Shown: piece after piece, positions 8,490 to 17,706 of the stretch
Layout: each line of letters opens with the position of its first letter
How positions within the stretch are numbered: position 1 is the first letter of the stretch
DNA from: an uncultured Paraprevotella sp.
GTDB taxonomy: Bacteria; Bacteroidota; Bacteroidia; Bacteroidales; Bacteroidaceae
NCBI GenBank assembly: GCA_944320765.1
Contig: CALUIS010000020.1
Coordinates: 1-59,804 of the forward strand
Direction: 5' to 3'
Length of the DNA stretch: 59,804 nt
Notes under the pieces: generated by a model
What the model was told of the DNA's origin: nothing
The model's input: only the letters and a program-made list of their open reading frames with translations
Databases searched by the model: none
Program-made: the position numbers and the translations under genes

Positions 8490-9356
8490 ATGAAAAAGAC
8501 CATCACATTGAACAACGGCGTCGAAATGCCCATGATGGGCTACGGCGTGTGGCAAATCGCTCCGACGGAGTGCGAGCGTCATGTATCGGAAGCCTTGGAA
8601 GCCGGATACCGCTCCATCGACACGGCACAGGCTTATTATAACGAAGAAGGGGTGGGCGAGGCCGTCGGCAAGAGCGGCATCCCCCGCGGGGAACTTTTCC
8701 TGACCACCAAGGTGTGGATCAGCAACGCGGGCGAAGAAAAGGCCGCGAAGAGCATCGACGAATCCCTCCGCAAGCTGAAGACGGACTACATCGACCTGCT
8801 GCTCATCCACCAGCCGTTCGGCGACTATTACGGCACCTACCGCGCCATGGAGAAGGCGTACAAGGAAGGGAAGGCACGCGCCATCGGGCTGAGCAACTTC
8901 TACGACGCCCGTTTCGTGGACTTGGCGGAGAATATGGAAGTGAAGCCTGCCGTGGTGCAGCTGGAAACTCACGTCTTTTCCCAACAAGTGAGGATGCGCG
9001 GGCTGATGGAGGAATACGGCACGCGCCTCATGGCATGGAGCCCGCTGGCCCGCGGCATGAACAACCTGTTCGGCAATGAAACGCTGCAAGGCATCGCGGC
9101 CCGCCATGGCAAGGACATCGCCCAGGTGTGCCTGAAGTTCCTGACGGACGAAGGCATCATCGTCATCCCGCAATCCACCAAGCCGGAGCGCATGGCGAGC
9201 AACTTCGACCTTGACGGTTTCGAGCTGTCGGACGATGAGCGGGAGGCCATCCGCCGCCTGGACGCCGGGCATCCCCTTGCGGCCGACTTCAACGACCCCG
9301 CGCTGGCGAAATACTTGTTGGGCTACGACGAGCAGTTCAATCCGGCAAAGGACTGA
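8490..9356 (+). CDS. Aldo/keto reductase, second of a tandem pair
   Basis: A 288-residue member of the same subfamily as the preceding gene, and clearly a paralogue: both begin with a LNNGVEMP-like strand and share IDTAQAYYNEEGVGEAV (Asp, Tyr), LTTKVWI (Lys), LLIHQPFGDYYGTYRAMEKA (His) and PQSTKPERMASNFDLDGF (NADPH). It probably arose by tandem duplication and lies in the same operon. A hairpin with a following T-rich stretch closes the unit at 9385-9420. Confidence 0.88.
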   Translation: MKKTITLNNGVEMPMMGYGVWQIAPTECERHVSEALEAGYRSIDTAQAYYNEEGVGEAVGKSGIPRGELFLTTKVWISNAGEEKAAKSIDESLRKLKTDYIDLLLIHQPFGDYYGTYRAMEKAYKEGKARAIGLSNFYDARFVDLAENMEVKPAVVQLETHVFSQQVRMRGLMEEYGTRLMAWSPLARGMNNLFGNETLQGIAARHGKDIAQVCLKFLTDEGIIVIPQSTKPERMASNFDLDGFELSDDEREAIRRLDAGHPLAADFNDPALAKYLLGYDEQFNPAKD

Positions 9357-9384
9357 ACCCGTGTGTCCACGTGCATCTGCCATG

Positions 9385-9411
9385 AAGGCCGCTCCCATGC
9401 CGGGCGGCCTT
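9385..9411 (+). terminator. Terminator of the aldo/keto reductase operon
   Basis: AAGGCCGC at 9385-9392 pairs with GCGGCCTT at 9404-9411, followed by a pyrimidine stretch ending in TTTT at 9417-9420. Confidence 0.55.
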
Positions 9412-9485
9412 TCCCGTTTTCCGCCATCAGTAAAAACGTCACAAAATTCCGTGAACCGGTTATGCCCTTTTGCGTTTTATATTCG

Positions 9486-9493
9486 TATCTTTG
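9486..9493 (+). promoter_or_regulatory. -7 box TAtcTTTG for the acetyltransferase gene
   Basis: Starts a transcript near 9500, about 70 bases before the ATG at 9569. Confidence 0.5.
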
Positions 9494-9568
9494 CCCCCGG
9501 ACCCGGAAGCAAGGACCGCCGACGGGGCTGAAGGATAAAGACAGGAACTTTTATTAAAACGCAATGAT

Positions 9569-10141
9569 ATGACCATCAGGGAATTCAAGGAATATGTGAA
9601 GACAGGACGCGCGCTCAGCACGGACGACATCCACCGCTTTATGGACGAGATGAGCGATTCGGCCCGCCGCATCACCTTCCGGCTGAACGCGGCCTACCAC
9701 ACCCCGGACGAGGTGCGCGCGCTGCTTTCGGAACTGTTCGGCTACGGTGTGCCCCGATCGCTGCGCGTGTTTCCGCCGTTCTATACTGATTTCGGGCGGA
9801 ACATCACCCTCGGGGAGAACGTGTTCATCAACGCCTGCTGCCACTTCCAGGACCACGGGGGCGTCGCCATTGGCGACGGATGCCAGATAGGACACAATGT
9901 GGTGTTCGCCACGCTGAACCATGGCCTGTCCGCCGAAGACCGCAAGAACACGTATCCTGCTCCCATAGTATTGGGCAAGAACGTATGGGTCGGCTCGAAC
10001 TCGACCATCCTGCAGGGGGTGACCATCGGCGACAATGCGGTGGTGGCGGCCGGGGCCGTCGTGACCCGGGATGTGGCCGCCAATACGATAGTCGGCGGCG
10101 TTCCGGCGAAAGCCATCCGGAAGATTGCGGCGGGGGAGTGA
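9569..10141 (+). CDS. Left-handed beta-helix acetyltransferase (maltose/galactoside O-acetyltransferase-like)
   Basis: A 190-residue acetyl-CoA-dependent O-acetyltransferase of the LacA/Maa group. Residues 80-185 show hexapeptide repeats: NITLGENVFINACCHFQDHG, VAIGDGCQIGHNVVFATLNHG (His is the catalytic base position), LGKNVWVGSNSTILQGVTIG, DNAVVAAGAVVTRDVAAN and VGGVPAKAIRKI. The usual acceptor is a sugar hydroxyl, but the true substrate is unknown. A decayed relative follows after 68 bases. Confidence 0.85.
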   Translation: MTIREFKEYVKTGRALSTDDIHRFMDEMSDSARRITFRLNAAYHTPDEVRALLSELFGYGVPRSLRVFPPFYTDFGRNITLGENVFINACCHFQDHGGVAIGDGCQIGHNVVFATLNHGLSAEDRKNTYPAPIVLGKNVWVGSNSTILQGVTIGDNAVVAAGAVVTRDVAANTIVGGVPAKAIRKIAAGE

Positions 10142-10209
10142 GCGTGTTCTGCCGGTTTCCGGAACCAGCAGGGCATCGCGTGCTGGTGCCGATAAGGACT
10201 TAAAAACCA

Positions 10210-10627
10210 ATGACAATGAAGACAGAACTGGAGAAATGCATGTCGGGCGAGCCTTTCAACGGAGGGAGGGACCCGAAGATTGTGGAGATGATCCTGCGGA
10301 CAAGGCGGTTGCTGGCCCGGTTCAACGCCACGGACTATGCCGACCACGAGCGGAGACAGGCATTGCTGCGTATACACCGCCACCCATTCCACCGACGTGC
10401 GCGAGCGGATGGTTTGGGACTGGAAGGAAGGCGATGACATCTGCAACACCATAGCCCGCCCCGTCAGGATCGAGGACGGCGTATGGATAGGCGGGGGCGC
10501 GATATTGCTGCCGGGCGTGACCGTCGGGAAGAACACGGTCGTCGGCGCGGGGAGCGTGGTGACACGTTCCATTCCGGCCAACTGCGTGGCAATGGGAAAC
10601 CCGTGCCGGGTAATCAAGAAGCTTTAA
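10210..10627 (+). pseudogene. Maltose O-acetyltransferase-like gene with an internal deletion and frameshift
   Basis: The first part (from ATG 10210) encodes the family N-terminus: a CMSGEPFNGGRDPKIVEMIL helix pair ending in DYADHERRQALLR. The family C-terminus then appears in another frame, from VYTATHSTDVRER through VWIGGGAILLPGVTVG to NPCRVIKKL at 10627. The join is near 10370. Full-length members are about 185-200 residues, and the middle (roughly 60 residues of beta-helix including the first hexapeptide coils) is missing. The frame also changes, so no working enzyme is expected. It directly precedes a dispersed repeat. Confidence 0.85.
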
Positions 10628-10689
10628 TTCCGTAGCCCCCAGGCGAAACTCCGGCGGGTGACATCCTTTTGCCTCCTGAAAATCCGGGA

Positions 10690-11245
10690 TGACATTCTGT
10701 CAAAACGTCAAAACCGGCCCCGCGAGAATCGCGCGGACGGATGCAAGGACGGGAACGGACGGGAATGCGCGATTCTCGCACGGTTGCGGGAATGCAGGAT
10801 GAAAGCCGGAAGCCCGCTTTCCGCGACACTTCGCCGCCCGCCGCGGAGCGTCGTGCGGACGGATGCCGCCCCCGCGTCAGCCCGTGAAGGGGAAAGCTTG
10901 CAAAAAGACAAATGGATTTTGTGCGCGGAAAGTCTCCAATTAGACGGAAAAATCCGCCCGAAGCCCCGTTTTTCCCCGCTTTCCACATGCCCGGGAATTT
11001 CTTTGCGGCAAGAAATTCGCGGCTTTGCGGCAAGAAAGAAATTTCTTTGCGGAAAGAAATCCCGTTTTTGCCGCACGGAAACGGACGCCGAGGCGGAGAA
11101 ATGTTCCATACGGACAGTTCTGCCGCCCGTTTTTTAACACTTCGGGACTTATTTCCGCCCTTCCGCCCCGTCGCACAGATGCGGAATCGGGCGGAAAACC
11201 TTTCTTTTTGACAGCGAATCGCGGGGTTTGGCGACACTTCAATAA
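10690..11245 (+). repeat. Dispersed non-coding repeat, copy 1
   Basis: About 555 bases that recur inverted at 33668-34218. The segment from about 10799 to 11140 aligns to copy 2 without gaps at about 90 percent identity by eye, including an identical run of about 80 bases near 10865-10944. The end nearest the acetyltransferase begins with the 17-mer TGTCAAAACGTCAAAAC (10698-10714). Inside are a hairpin with arms GCGAGAATCGCGC (10722-10734) and GCGCGATTCTCGC (10767-10779), two copies of CTTTGCGGCAAGAAA, and a stem ATTTCTTT-gcgg-AAAGAAAT (11041-11060). All frames on both strands stay open over long distances, but see the findings: substitutions do not favour any frame. Confidence 0.85.
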
Positions 11246-11253
11246 AAGGCGGG

Positions 11254-11631
11254 TTATGATGCCTGCAACTTGGACATGAACTTGCGGCGGTCCACCACGA
11301 AGCGGATGTGTGTCCCCTCGCCGATGAGGCCGTCCCCGTCTTGCGCGGTGACTCTGAACGTCAGTTTCCGGCCCTCGACGGATTCCAATACGGCGGTGGC
11401 CGTGATGGTCCGCCCTAAGGCCGTGGGCTTGAGATGTGAGGCACTGATGAATCCGCCTACGGTTGTTGCCCCTTCGTCCAATGCGTCCTTTACGGCTTCC
11501 ATGGCGGCGTTCTCCATCAGTGACATCATGACGGGCGTGGCCAGTACTTCCAAGTCCCCGCTGCCTACGCGGGCAGCCATGTGTTTCTCTTCCACCGTGA
11601 GCGTGCTGGTGTGTGTCAATCCGTTTTCCAT
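11254..11631 (-). CDS. Hotdog-fold thioesterase (fluoroacetyl-CoA thioesterase-like)
   Basis: About 125 residues with the hotdog pattern of the FlK/PaaI-like group: LEVLATPVMMSLMENAAMEA (central helix with the Thr/Glu positions used for catalysis in FlK) and GFISASHLKPTALGRTITAT, followed by FRVTAQDGDGLIGEGTHIRFVVDRRKF. It would hydrolyse an acyl-CoA of unknown type in the cytoplasm. Start 11631 is preferred over 11661 because a minus-strand TAATTTTG box lies at 11659-11666. It stands alone at the end of the redox operon, 110 bases after the decarboxylase-like gene. Confidence 0.82.
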   Translation of the reverse strand: MENGLTHTSTLTVEEKHMAARVGSGDLEVLATPVMMSLMENAAMEAVKDALDEGATTVGGFISASHLKPTALGRTITATAVLESVEGRKLTFRVTAQDGDGLIGEGTHIRFVVDRRKFMSKLQAS

Positions 11632-11658
11632 TCTTGTTCCTGTTTTATAATGACGGGA

Positions 11659-11666
11659 CAAAATTA
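11659..11666 (-). promoter_or_regulatory. -7 box TAATTTTG for the thioesterase gene
   Basis: Minus-strand Bacteroides-type box. It indicates a transcript start near 11652 and makes the thioesterase a separate unit from the genes upstream. Confidence 0.5.
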
Positions 11667-11740
11667 CGGAGAATCTGTGGAATATCCGATAGATTTCGGC
11701 AGAAATGCGAATTTGGAATTAAGGTCGTTTTCCACGCCTT

Positions 11741-12631
11741 TCACTCCTTCCTTGGAATTGCGCACCTCTTGCCCGGCTCTTTCATCAGTTCGGGTATCTT
11801 CTTGCCGCCGGCATATTCTTCTTTGATGATGCGCAACGCCTTGATAGCGGCGGGGAAGCCGATGTAGGGCAGGCACTGGATGACGGAGGCGGTCAGCGTT
11901 TCGGGCGAGTTGCCGACGTTGATGTTGCCGTGATAGTGCGAATGGAGCTGGCTCTCGGCTTCCAACGTGGTTAGTACGCAGTAGCCCAACAACTCGCGCG
12001 TCTGTAAGTCGAGTGCGTCGCGGCTGTAGATATCGCCGAAGAAATAATCCGTGAGGAACTGCTCCACGTCCTTGCCCATATCGCCGGGCACACCTTCCAT
12101 CACCGAAGCGGTACCGCCGGGATAGAGTTTGTCTTGAATGGCTTTGCCCGCTTCGTGGCGTGTTTCTTCTGTTACCGTGTCTTGCTTTTCCAACGGCAGG
12201 GAGATGCCACGCTCCTTGAACACTTCGTTCACCGTAGCCACGGCATTCAGCATCTTGGGAAAGCCGATGAACGGGGCGGTAAGATACATCACCTCGCGCA
12301 GTTCCTCCGGGGTGACACCCACATTAAGTGCCGCCCCGGCATGGGCTTTCAGTTGCGGGAGCGTCTGCATCGTGGCGAGGGTGATGCAGGTAATCATTTC
12401 GCGCTGTTTCAGCGTCAATTCGCCCGTCTGGAATACTTCACCAAAGATGAACTTCTGAAGGATGTCCATCATTTCCGGGTCTGTACCCTGTCCGGTCAGG
12501 GCTTCGCCACCGAACAGGGTGCGGTAATTCTGCTTGCATACTTCGATTCTATTCATATTGTCTGTTGTTTGTGCCGTCGCGGACAGGCTTCCTGCCAGTG
12601 CGAGGGCGATTGTTGCTATTATATTCTTCAT
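11741..12631 (-). CDS. Exported carboxymuconolactone decarboxylase-family protein (two CMD domains)
   Basis: 296 residues with an N-terminal signal peptide (MKNIIATIALALAGSLSATAQ) and two CMD/AhpD-type all-helical domains. The first is around residues 45-125 (LKQREMITCITLATMQTLPQ then LKAHAGAALNVGVTPEELRE) and the second around 185-275 (TRELLGYCVLTTLEAESQLH then SHYHGNINVG). No AhpD-type Cys-x-x-Cys motif is seen, so peroxidase chemistry is unlikely. Location is probably periplasmic. It is the last gene of the operon running from 15104, 18 bases after the flavoprotein gene, and presumably acts with it on the same small molecule. Confidence 0.85.
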   Translation of the reverse strand: MKNIIATIALALAGSLSATAQTTDNMNRIEVCKQNYRTLFGGEALTGQGTDPEMMDILQKFIFGEVFQTGELTLKQREMITCITLATMQTLPQLKAHAGAALNVGVTPEELREVMYLTAPFIGFPKMLNAVATVNEVFKERGISLPLEKQDTVTEETRHEAGKAIQDKLYPGGTASVMEGVPGDMGKDVEQFLTDYFFGDIYSRDALDLQTRELLGYCVLTTLEAESQLHSHYHGNINVGNSPETLTASVIQCLPYIGFPAAIKALRIIKEEYAGGKKIPELMKEPGKRCAIPRKE

Positions 12632-12649
12632 TTTTCTTTTGATAATGGG

Positions 12650-13303
12650 TTATAAATTCTTGCCCAACTGGTAGGCTTGCTGCGGATAATCTGTATTCCT
12701 GATGCTGCCCGCCGTCCACACACCCGGAGCCACCACTTCGCCCACGCTTGTCCAGCCGAGATAATCCATCATCGTATGATAATGTACTAACATCGGTTCC
12801 GCTTCTTTTTTAGCGGTATCGGCGTAGGTCATTAAGAAGGCAGCTTTCTTCCGTGCGCCCTTGATTTGTCCGTTGATGGCATAGAAGCGGTCTATCACCC
12901 GCTTCATCTGCGCCGAGATGCCGAAGTAATACATCGGCGTGGCGAACACCACCATGTCCGCGTCTATCAGGTGCGGACGGAGTTCCTGAAAGTCATCGTT
13001 GAATATGCAAGGCCCGTCCATGCCGCAACGGTTGCAGGCGCGGCACGGCTCCACCTGTTTGAAAGCACAGTCGAAGCGGAATACCTCATGCCCCTTTTCT
13101 TCCGCGCCTTTGATGAACTGCTCCGCCAGATAAGCAGAATTTCCGTTCTTACGGGGACTGCCTGTCAATACTACTATCTTCATCTTGTTTGTCTTTGATT
13201 CGTTATCGTTTATGTGGTTGAAAGCCTGCACAATCCCTGTTCCGGCTACGGCTGTACCCAAAGCAGCCAGTGCAGACTTCTTCAAAAATTCGCGTCGTTC
13301 CAT
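12650..13303 (-). CDS. Tat-type exported flavodoxin-like NAD(P)H oxidoreductase
   Basis: 217 residues. The N-terminus has a twin-arginine-like signal (MERREFLKKSALAALGTAVAG), unusual for this fold. From residue about 41 it is a typical NADPH-dependent FMN reductase: MKIVVLTGSPRKNGNSAYLA (FMN phosphate loop), CRACNRCGMDGPCIFNDDF (cysteine-rich segment of the iron-sulfur flavoprotein-like subgroup) and FATPMYYFGISAQMKRVIDR. The signal suggests export of the folded flavoprotein. An internal ATG at the MKIVVL start could give a cytoplasmic form instead. It lies 12 bases after the aldo/keto reductase and 18 before the CMD gene. Confidence 0.83.
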   Translation of the reverse strand: MERREFLKKSALAALGTAVAGTGIVQAFNHINDNESKTNKMKIVVLTGSPRKNGNSAYLAEQFIKGAEEKGHEVFRFDCAFKQVEPCRACNRCGMDGPCIFNDDFQELRPHLIDADMVVFATPMYYFGISAQMKRVIDRFYAINGQIKGARKKAAFLMTYADTAKKEAEPMLVHYHTMMDYLGWTSVGEVVAPGVWTAGSIRNTDYPQQAYQLGKNL

Positions 13304-13315
13304 AGGTATCCGGGA

Positions 13316-14885
<1,570 letters not shown>

Positions 14886-14889
<4 letters not shown>

Positions 14890-15104
14890 TGTTGTCTTGT
14901 TTTTATGTTTATAGTCTTATCATCTTTAATCAGTTCGGACAATCCTCTCAGTATCTCCACTTCGTTAGCCTCCAAGGGGATGGATGCCTCCCCGCAAAGG
15001 AAATGGCGCAAGAGCTGTTGCGGTGTGACGTGGTGACGGTATGCGATGAAGCACACCGCCTCATCCGCGCACAAGTCTTCGGGTAATTCTGTTGTCTGTT
15101 TCAT
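14886..15104 (-). CDS. Small protein of unknown function, first gene of the redox operon
   Basis: 72 residues (MKQTTELPEDLCADEAVCFI then YRHHVTPQQLLRHFLC), mostly helical, with no signal or membrane segment and no family I can name with certainty. The longer frame (ATG at 15146) is excluded because the -7 box at 15128-15135 puts the transcript start near 15121. A 4-base ATGA overlap with the flavin reductase gene and the promoter right in front support it as a real gene. A regulatory or adaptor role is only a guess. Confidence 0.7.
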
Positions 15105-15127
15105 TGTATTCTTATTTTTATCTGATG

Positions 15128-15135
15128 CAAAGTTA
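15128..15135 (-). promoter_or_regulatory. -7 box TAACTTTG of the five-gene redox operon
   Basis: Minus-strand box in the divergent region shared with the AraC gene. The two -7 boxes are about 97 bases apart, room for AraC sites. Confidence 0.6.
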
Positions 15136-15232
15136 CGGTGGAACAAGGAGAGGATTTGTAATCATAAGACGGCAAGATATACCATTTTTACAGATATTGC
15201 AGTCGGCGTAAATTATTGTCCGTGAAATGCTT

Positions 15233-15240
15233 TATCTTTG
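15233..15240 (+). promoter_or_regulatory. -7 box TAtcTTTG of the AraC gene
   Basis: The ATG at 15227 overlaps the promoter and cannot be the start; ATG 15263 is the first usable codon after it. Confidence 0.6.
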
Positions 15241-15262
15241 TATAGGTTTAACGGAAAGAACT

Positions 15263-16171
15263 ATGAGCAAGATACTGAAAGTAAGGAACGTCAACGACTA
15301 TGCCCGCTACGTTGGATGCAAAGAGCAGCACCCGCTGGTCAGCGTCATCGACTATGCCGAGGTGTCGCCCGTGCGCCACAGCCTGAACGATTACGGCGTG
15401 TACGGCATCTTCTTCCACGACGAGGCGGAGATAGACCTGGCATACGGCTGTGGCAAGTATGATTACAAGAAGGGTACGGTCATCTGTGTGGCCCCCGGGC
15501 AGATAGGCGGCAAGGAGGACAACGGCGAGGAGGTGATGCTGACGGGATGGGCGTTACTTTTCCACCCCGACCTGCTCCACGGCTTCCCGCTTGAAAAGCG
15601 CATCCGGGAGTACTCCTTCTTTGATTACCGCATTAACGAGGCCCTGCACATGACCGACGAGGAACACGACATTCTGACCTCCCTGATGCGCCGGATGCGT
15701 GAGGAACTCGCAGAGAAGCCGGACGAGCTTCAAAACGCCATTCTCGTGGGCTACATAGAACTGACGCTCAACTTCTGCCAGCGTTTCTACAACCGCCAGT
15801 TCGTCACCCGCAAGATTGAGAACTCTGACATCCTCGTCCGATTCGACCGCCTGCTCCGTGAGTATTTCGAGGACAAACTCCAACTGACCCTCGGCCTGCC
15901 CACCGTGCAGTATTGCGCCGACAAACTGTGTATGTCCGCCAACTATTTCGGCGATGTCATCAAGAAGACCACCGGCGACACGGCGAGCAGCCACATCCGC
16001 CAGTTCGTCATCCAGCTTGGCAAGAACGGGCTGGCCGCCGGAGAAACCATCTCCCATGTGTCCGACCGCCTCGGTTTCGAATATCCCCAGCACTTCAGCC
16101 GGATGTTCAAGAAGCAGGAGGGGGTTACGCCGTCGGAATACGTCGGAAAGCTATATGACAAACATTTGTAA
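15263..16171 (+). CDS. AraC-family regulator divergent from the redox operon
   Basis: 302 residues. The N-terminal half has the cupin-type effector domain (SVIDYAEVSPVRHSLNDYGV then YGIFFHDEAEIDLAYGCGKY; GWALLFHPDLLHGFPLEKRI). The C-terminal half has the AraC double helix-turn-helix (TVQYCADKLCMSANYFGDVI and ISHVSDRLGFEYPQHFSRMF, then VTPSEY). This subfamily is usually found divergent from flavin reductase or aldo/keto reductase genes in Bacteroidales. It is likely to activate the operon at 15104 and perhaps itself. The inducer is unknown. Confidence 0.88.
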   Translation: MSKILKVRNVNDYARYVGCKEQHPLVSVIDYAEVSPVRHSLNDYGVYGIFFHDEAEIDLAYGCGKYDYKKGTVICVAPGQIGGKEDNGEEVMLTGWALLFHPDLLHGFPLEKRIREYSFFDYRINEALHMTDEEHDILTSLMRRMREELAEKPDELQNAILVGYIELTLNFCQRFYNRQFVTRKIENSDILVRFDRLLREYFEDKLQLTLGLPTVQYCADKLCMSANYFGDVIKKTTGDTASSHIRQFVIQLGKNGLAAGETISHVSDRLGFEYPQHFSRMFKKQEGVTPSEYVGKLYDKHL

Positions 16172-16252
16172 TTGCTGCGCTCTTATTTCCATTACCATAC
16201 TAAACAGGATTAGAAAGATGCTTGCCAATGCTTTGAATGTTCTCATTTTACC

Positions 16253-16260
16253 TATCTTTG
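16253..16260 (+). promoter_or_regulatory. -7 box TAtcTTTG with upstream TTTG for the YdeI-like gene
   Basis: TTTG at 16232-16235 lies 17 bases before the box, two short of the usual spacing. It sets the start of the downstream gene at 16284. Confidence 0.5.
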
Positions 16261-16283
16261 CAAATGAAACAACCTGTAAAAAT

Positions 16284-16859
16284 ATGAGTATCATAAAGCC
16301 ACAAAATATATTATCCATACAAAGCCGCGACGAATTTCGCCAATGGCTTATGACGCATCATGCCACCGAGAAGGAGTGTTGGGTGAAAGTCAAGCGCGGG
16401 CGTCCTATGGACGATGGTACATTCTGGTATATCGACGCAGTGGAGGAAGCGATGTGTTTCGGCTGGATTGACAGCACTTTGAAACGGCTGGATGGCGAGG
16501 CATACCAACGTTTTGCGCCACGCACAAAAGGTAGCCTGTGGTCGGAACTGAACAAGGAACGATGCCGCCGCATGGATCGGTTGGGGCGCATGACAGACGC
16601 GGGACGCGCTGTACTGCCCGACATGTCACCCGGAGGTTTCACCATCGACAAAGAAATTTTGTCAGCCTTCCAGCAAGACCCCATCGTGTGGCGGAATTTC
16701 CAAAACTTCCCACCCTTATACCGGCGTGTGCGCATCGACACGATACAAATCAAGAAAAAACAACGTCCTCTCTTTGAAAGCCGTCTGAAAAAGTTCATCG
16801 ACAACACCCGTCTCGGCGTGATATATGGTGAATGGAATGATAATGGCAGATTGCTATAA
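16284..16859 (+). CDS. YdeI/OmpD-associated family protein
   Basis: 191 residues of the YdeI/OmdA family, sometimes labelled bacteriocin-protection proteins. Typical signature: the N-terminal SRDEFRQWLMTHHATEKECW, then YIDAVEEAMCFGWIDSTLKR and the Arg/Lys-rich KGSLWSELNKERCRRMDRLG. The C-terminal part continues to LGVIYGEWNDNGRLL. The frame is open far upstream into the AraC gene, but the promoter at 16253-16260 makes ATG 16284 the start. Biochemical function is not established. Confidence 0.85.
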   Translation: MSIIKPQNILSIQSRDEFRQWLMTHHATEKECWVKVKRGRPMDDGTFWYIDAVEEAMCFGWIDSTLKRLDGEAYQRFAPRTKGSLWSELNKERCRRMDRLGRMTDAGRAVLPDMSPGGFTIDKEILSAFQQDPIVWRNFQNFPPLYRRVRIDTIQIKKKQRPLFESRLKKFIDNTRLGVIYGEWNDNGRLL

Positions 16860-17413
16860 AGTGATAATGTTTCTTGCCCGCGTCAAAAAATCCTCCTATC
16901 CGCCCCGGTAACCGCCGTCCCCAGCGGGGACAGCCCGGATCCTGCCGGAGAAGTGCTATTAATGATCAATCTGATAGTGTTACTTTCCATATTCGTCTTG
17001 TTTTGATTGTTATCATTTGCTATAAAGTTATTGATTCGGTTGTCAGGATTGAGCGGTGTCTGGTCTGACAATACCAATGGCTTGACCATGTGCAGCGTCC
17101 CCTGTTTGTATTTTTGGAAGTGCGCGGAAGCGATGTGTTTTGTTAAAGTATTCAAATCGGGGAGCGGGCAACTTTATTTCCCCATCGTCTCTTTCACCCT
17201 CGTTAACAGAGCGGGAATATCCAGATGCAGCGGACACTTCCACATCAACGCCAAATGCTTCCATGATAGCACAAAGCGATTGACTTTCCGGAAAGAGGTG
17301 TTTGAGGAAATGACGGCGAAGTTCAGCCGTTTCACGGGACGGGTGGATGCCATCCTTGCCAAGCAGGTGGCAAGTCTGTGAACCTTTTTCTCCTGAAAAA
17401 GGTGGGAGGCTTA
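16860..17413. other. Unassigned stretch, possibly decayed coding DNA
   Basis: No confident gene. It holds a short hairpin GTCCCC-agc-GGGGAC at 16917-16931 and another, CCTTTTTC-tcct-GAAAAAGG, at 17383-17402. On the minus strand a frame from about 17274 to 17043 (MEAFGVDVEVSAASGYSRSV through GDAAHGQAIGIVRPDTAQS) reads like protein but matches nothing I know. On the plus strand the end of a frame stopping at 17381 (RKEVFEEMTAKFSRFTGRVD then AILAKQVASL) also looks protein-like. The two overlap, so at most one was ever a gene. A remnant of transferred DNA is possible. Confidence 0.4.
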
Positions 17414-17469
17414 CAAAAAAACGCGGCGGGTGGAGTGAGATGAGAGCCATCTTCGTCCATCCGCCGCGT
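17414..17469 (-). terminator. Intrinsic terminator of the small membrane-protein gene
   Basis: On the minus strand a 14-bp stem (17456-17469 with 17421-17434, one G-T pair, 21-base loop) is followed directly by seven T (17420-17414). This is a strong terminator shape. Confidence 0.75.
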
Positions 17470-17523
17470 GATTCCCGGCTTTGCGAGCCTATGCTTTTTC
17501 TATGTTCCGAATTTCTGTGCGTT

Positions 17524-17706
17524 TTAACATGCGGCTGTGGCGTGGAAGTCGCCATTGCCGAACTGCATGGAGGTGCTGGAGGTGAAGAAGTCCTTGTTCA
17601 GCTTGGATTCCTTGTGCATACCGGCCAGCATGACCACTGCGAAAAGCACCACAAGCACTGCTGCCATAAGTATTACGGCAAACAGCATAATACCCATTGT
17701 CATCAT
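17524..17706 (-). CDS. Small membrane protein of unknown function
   Basis: 60 residues. Residues 1-30 form one hydrophobic segment (MGIMLFAVILMAAVLVVLFA then VVMLAG), followed by a short polar tail with Lys and His (MHKESKLNKDFFTSS) that ends in Cys. No family recognised. Support for a real gene comes from its frame of signals: a minus-strand -7 box TAACTTTG at 17799-17806, a purine-rich AAAAGGTAAAAAG stretch before the ATG, and a strong terminator at 17414-17469. Together they make a complete unit of about 375 bases. Two adjacent ATG codons make the exact start uncertain. Confidence 0.6.
   Translation of the reverse strand: MMTMGIMLFAVILMAAVLVVLFAVVMLAGMHKESKLNKDFFTSSTSMQFGNGDFHATAAC

Noticed and set aside
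10614..11242. Several overlapping open frames on both strands, some conserved in the second repeat copy
   Set aside because: Conservation is at the nucleotide level in all frames and substitutions show no third-position excess.
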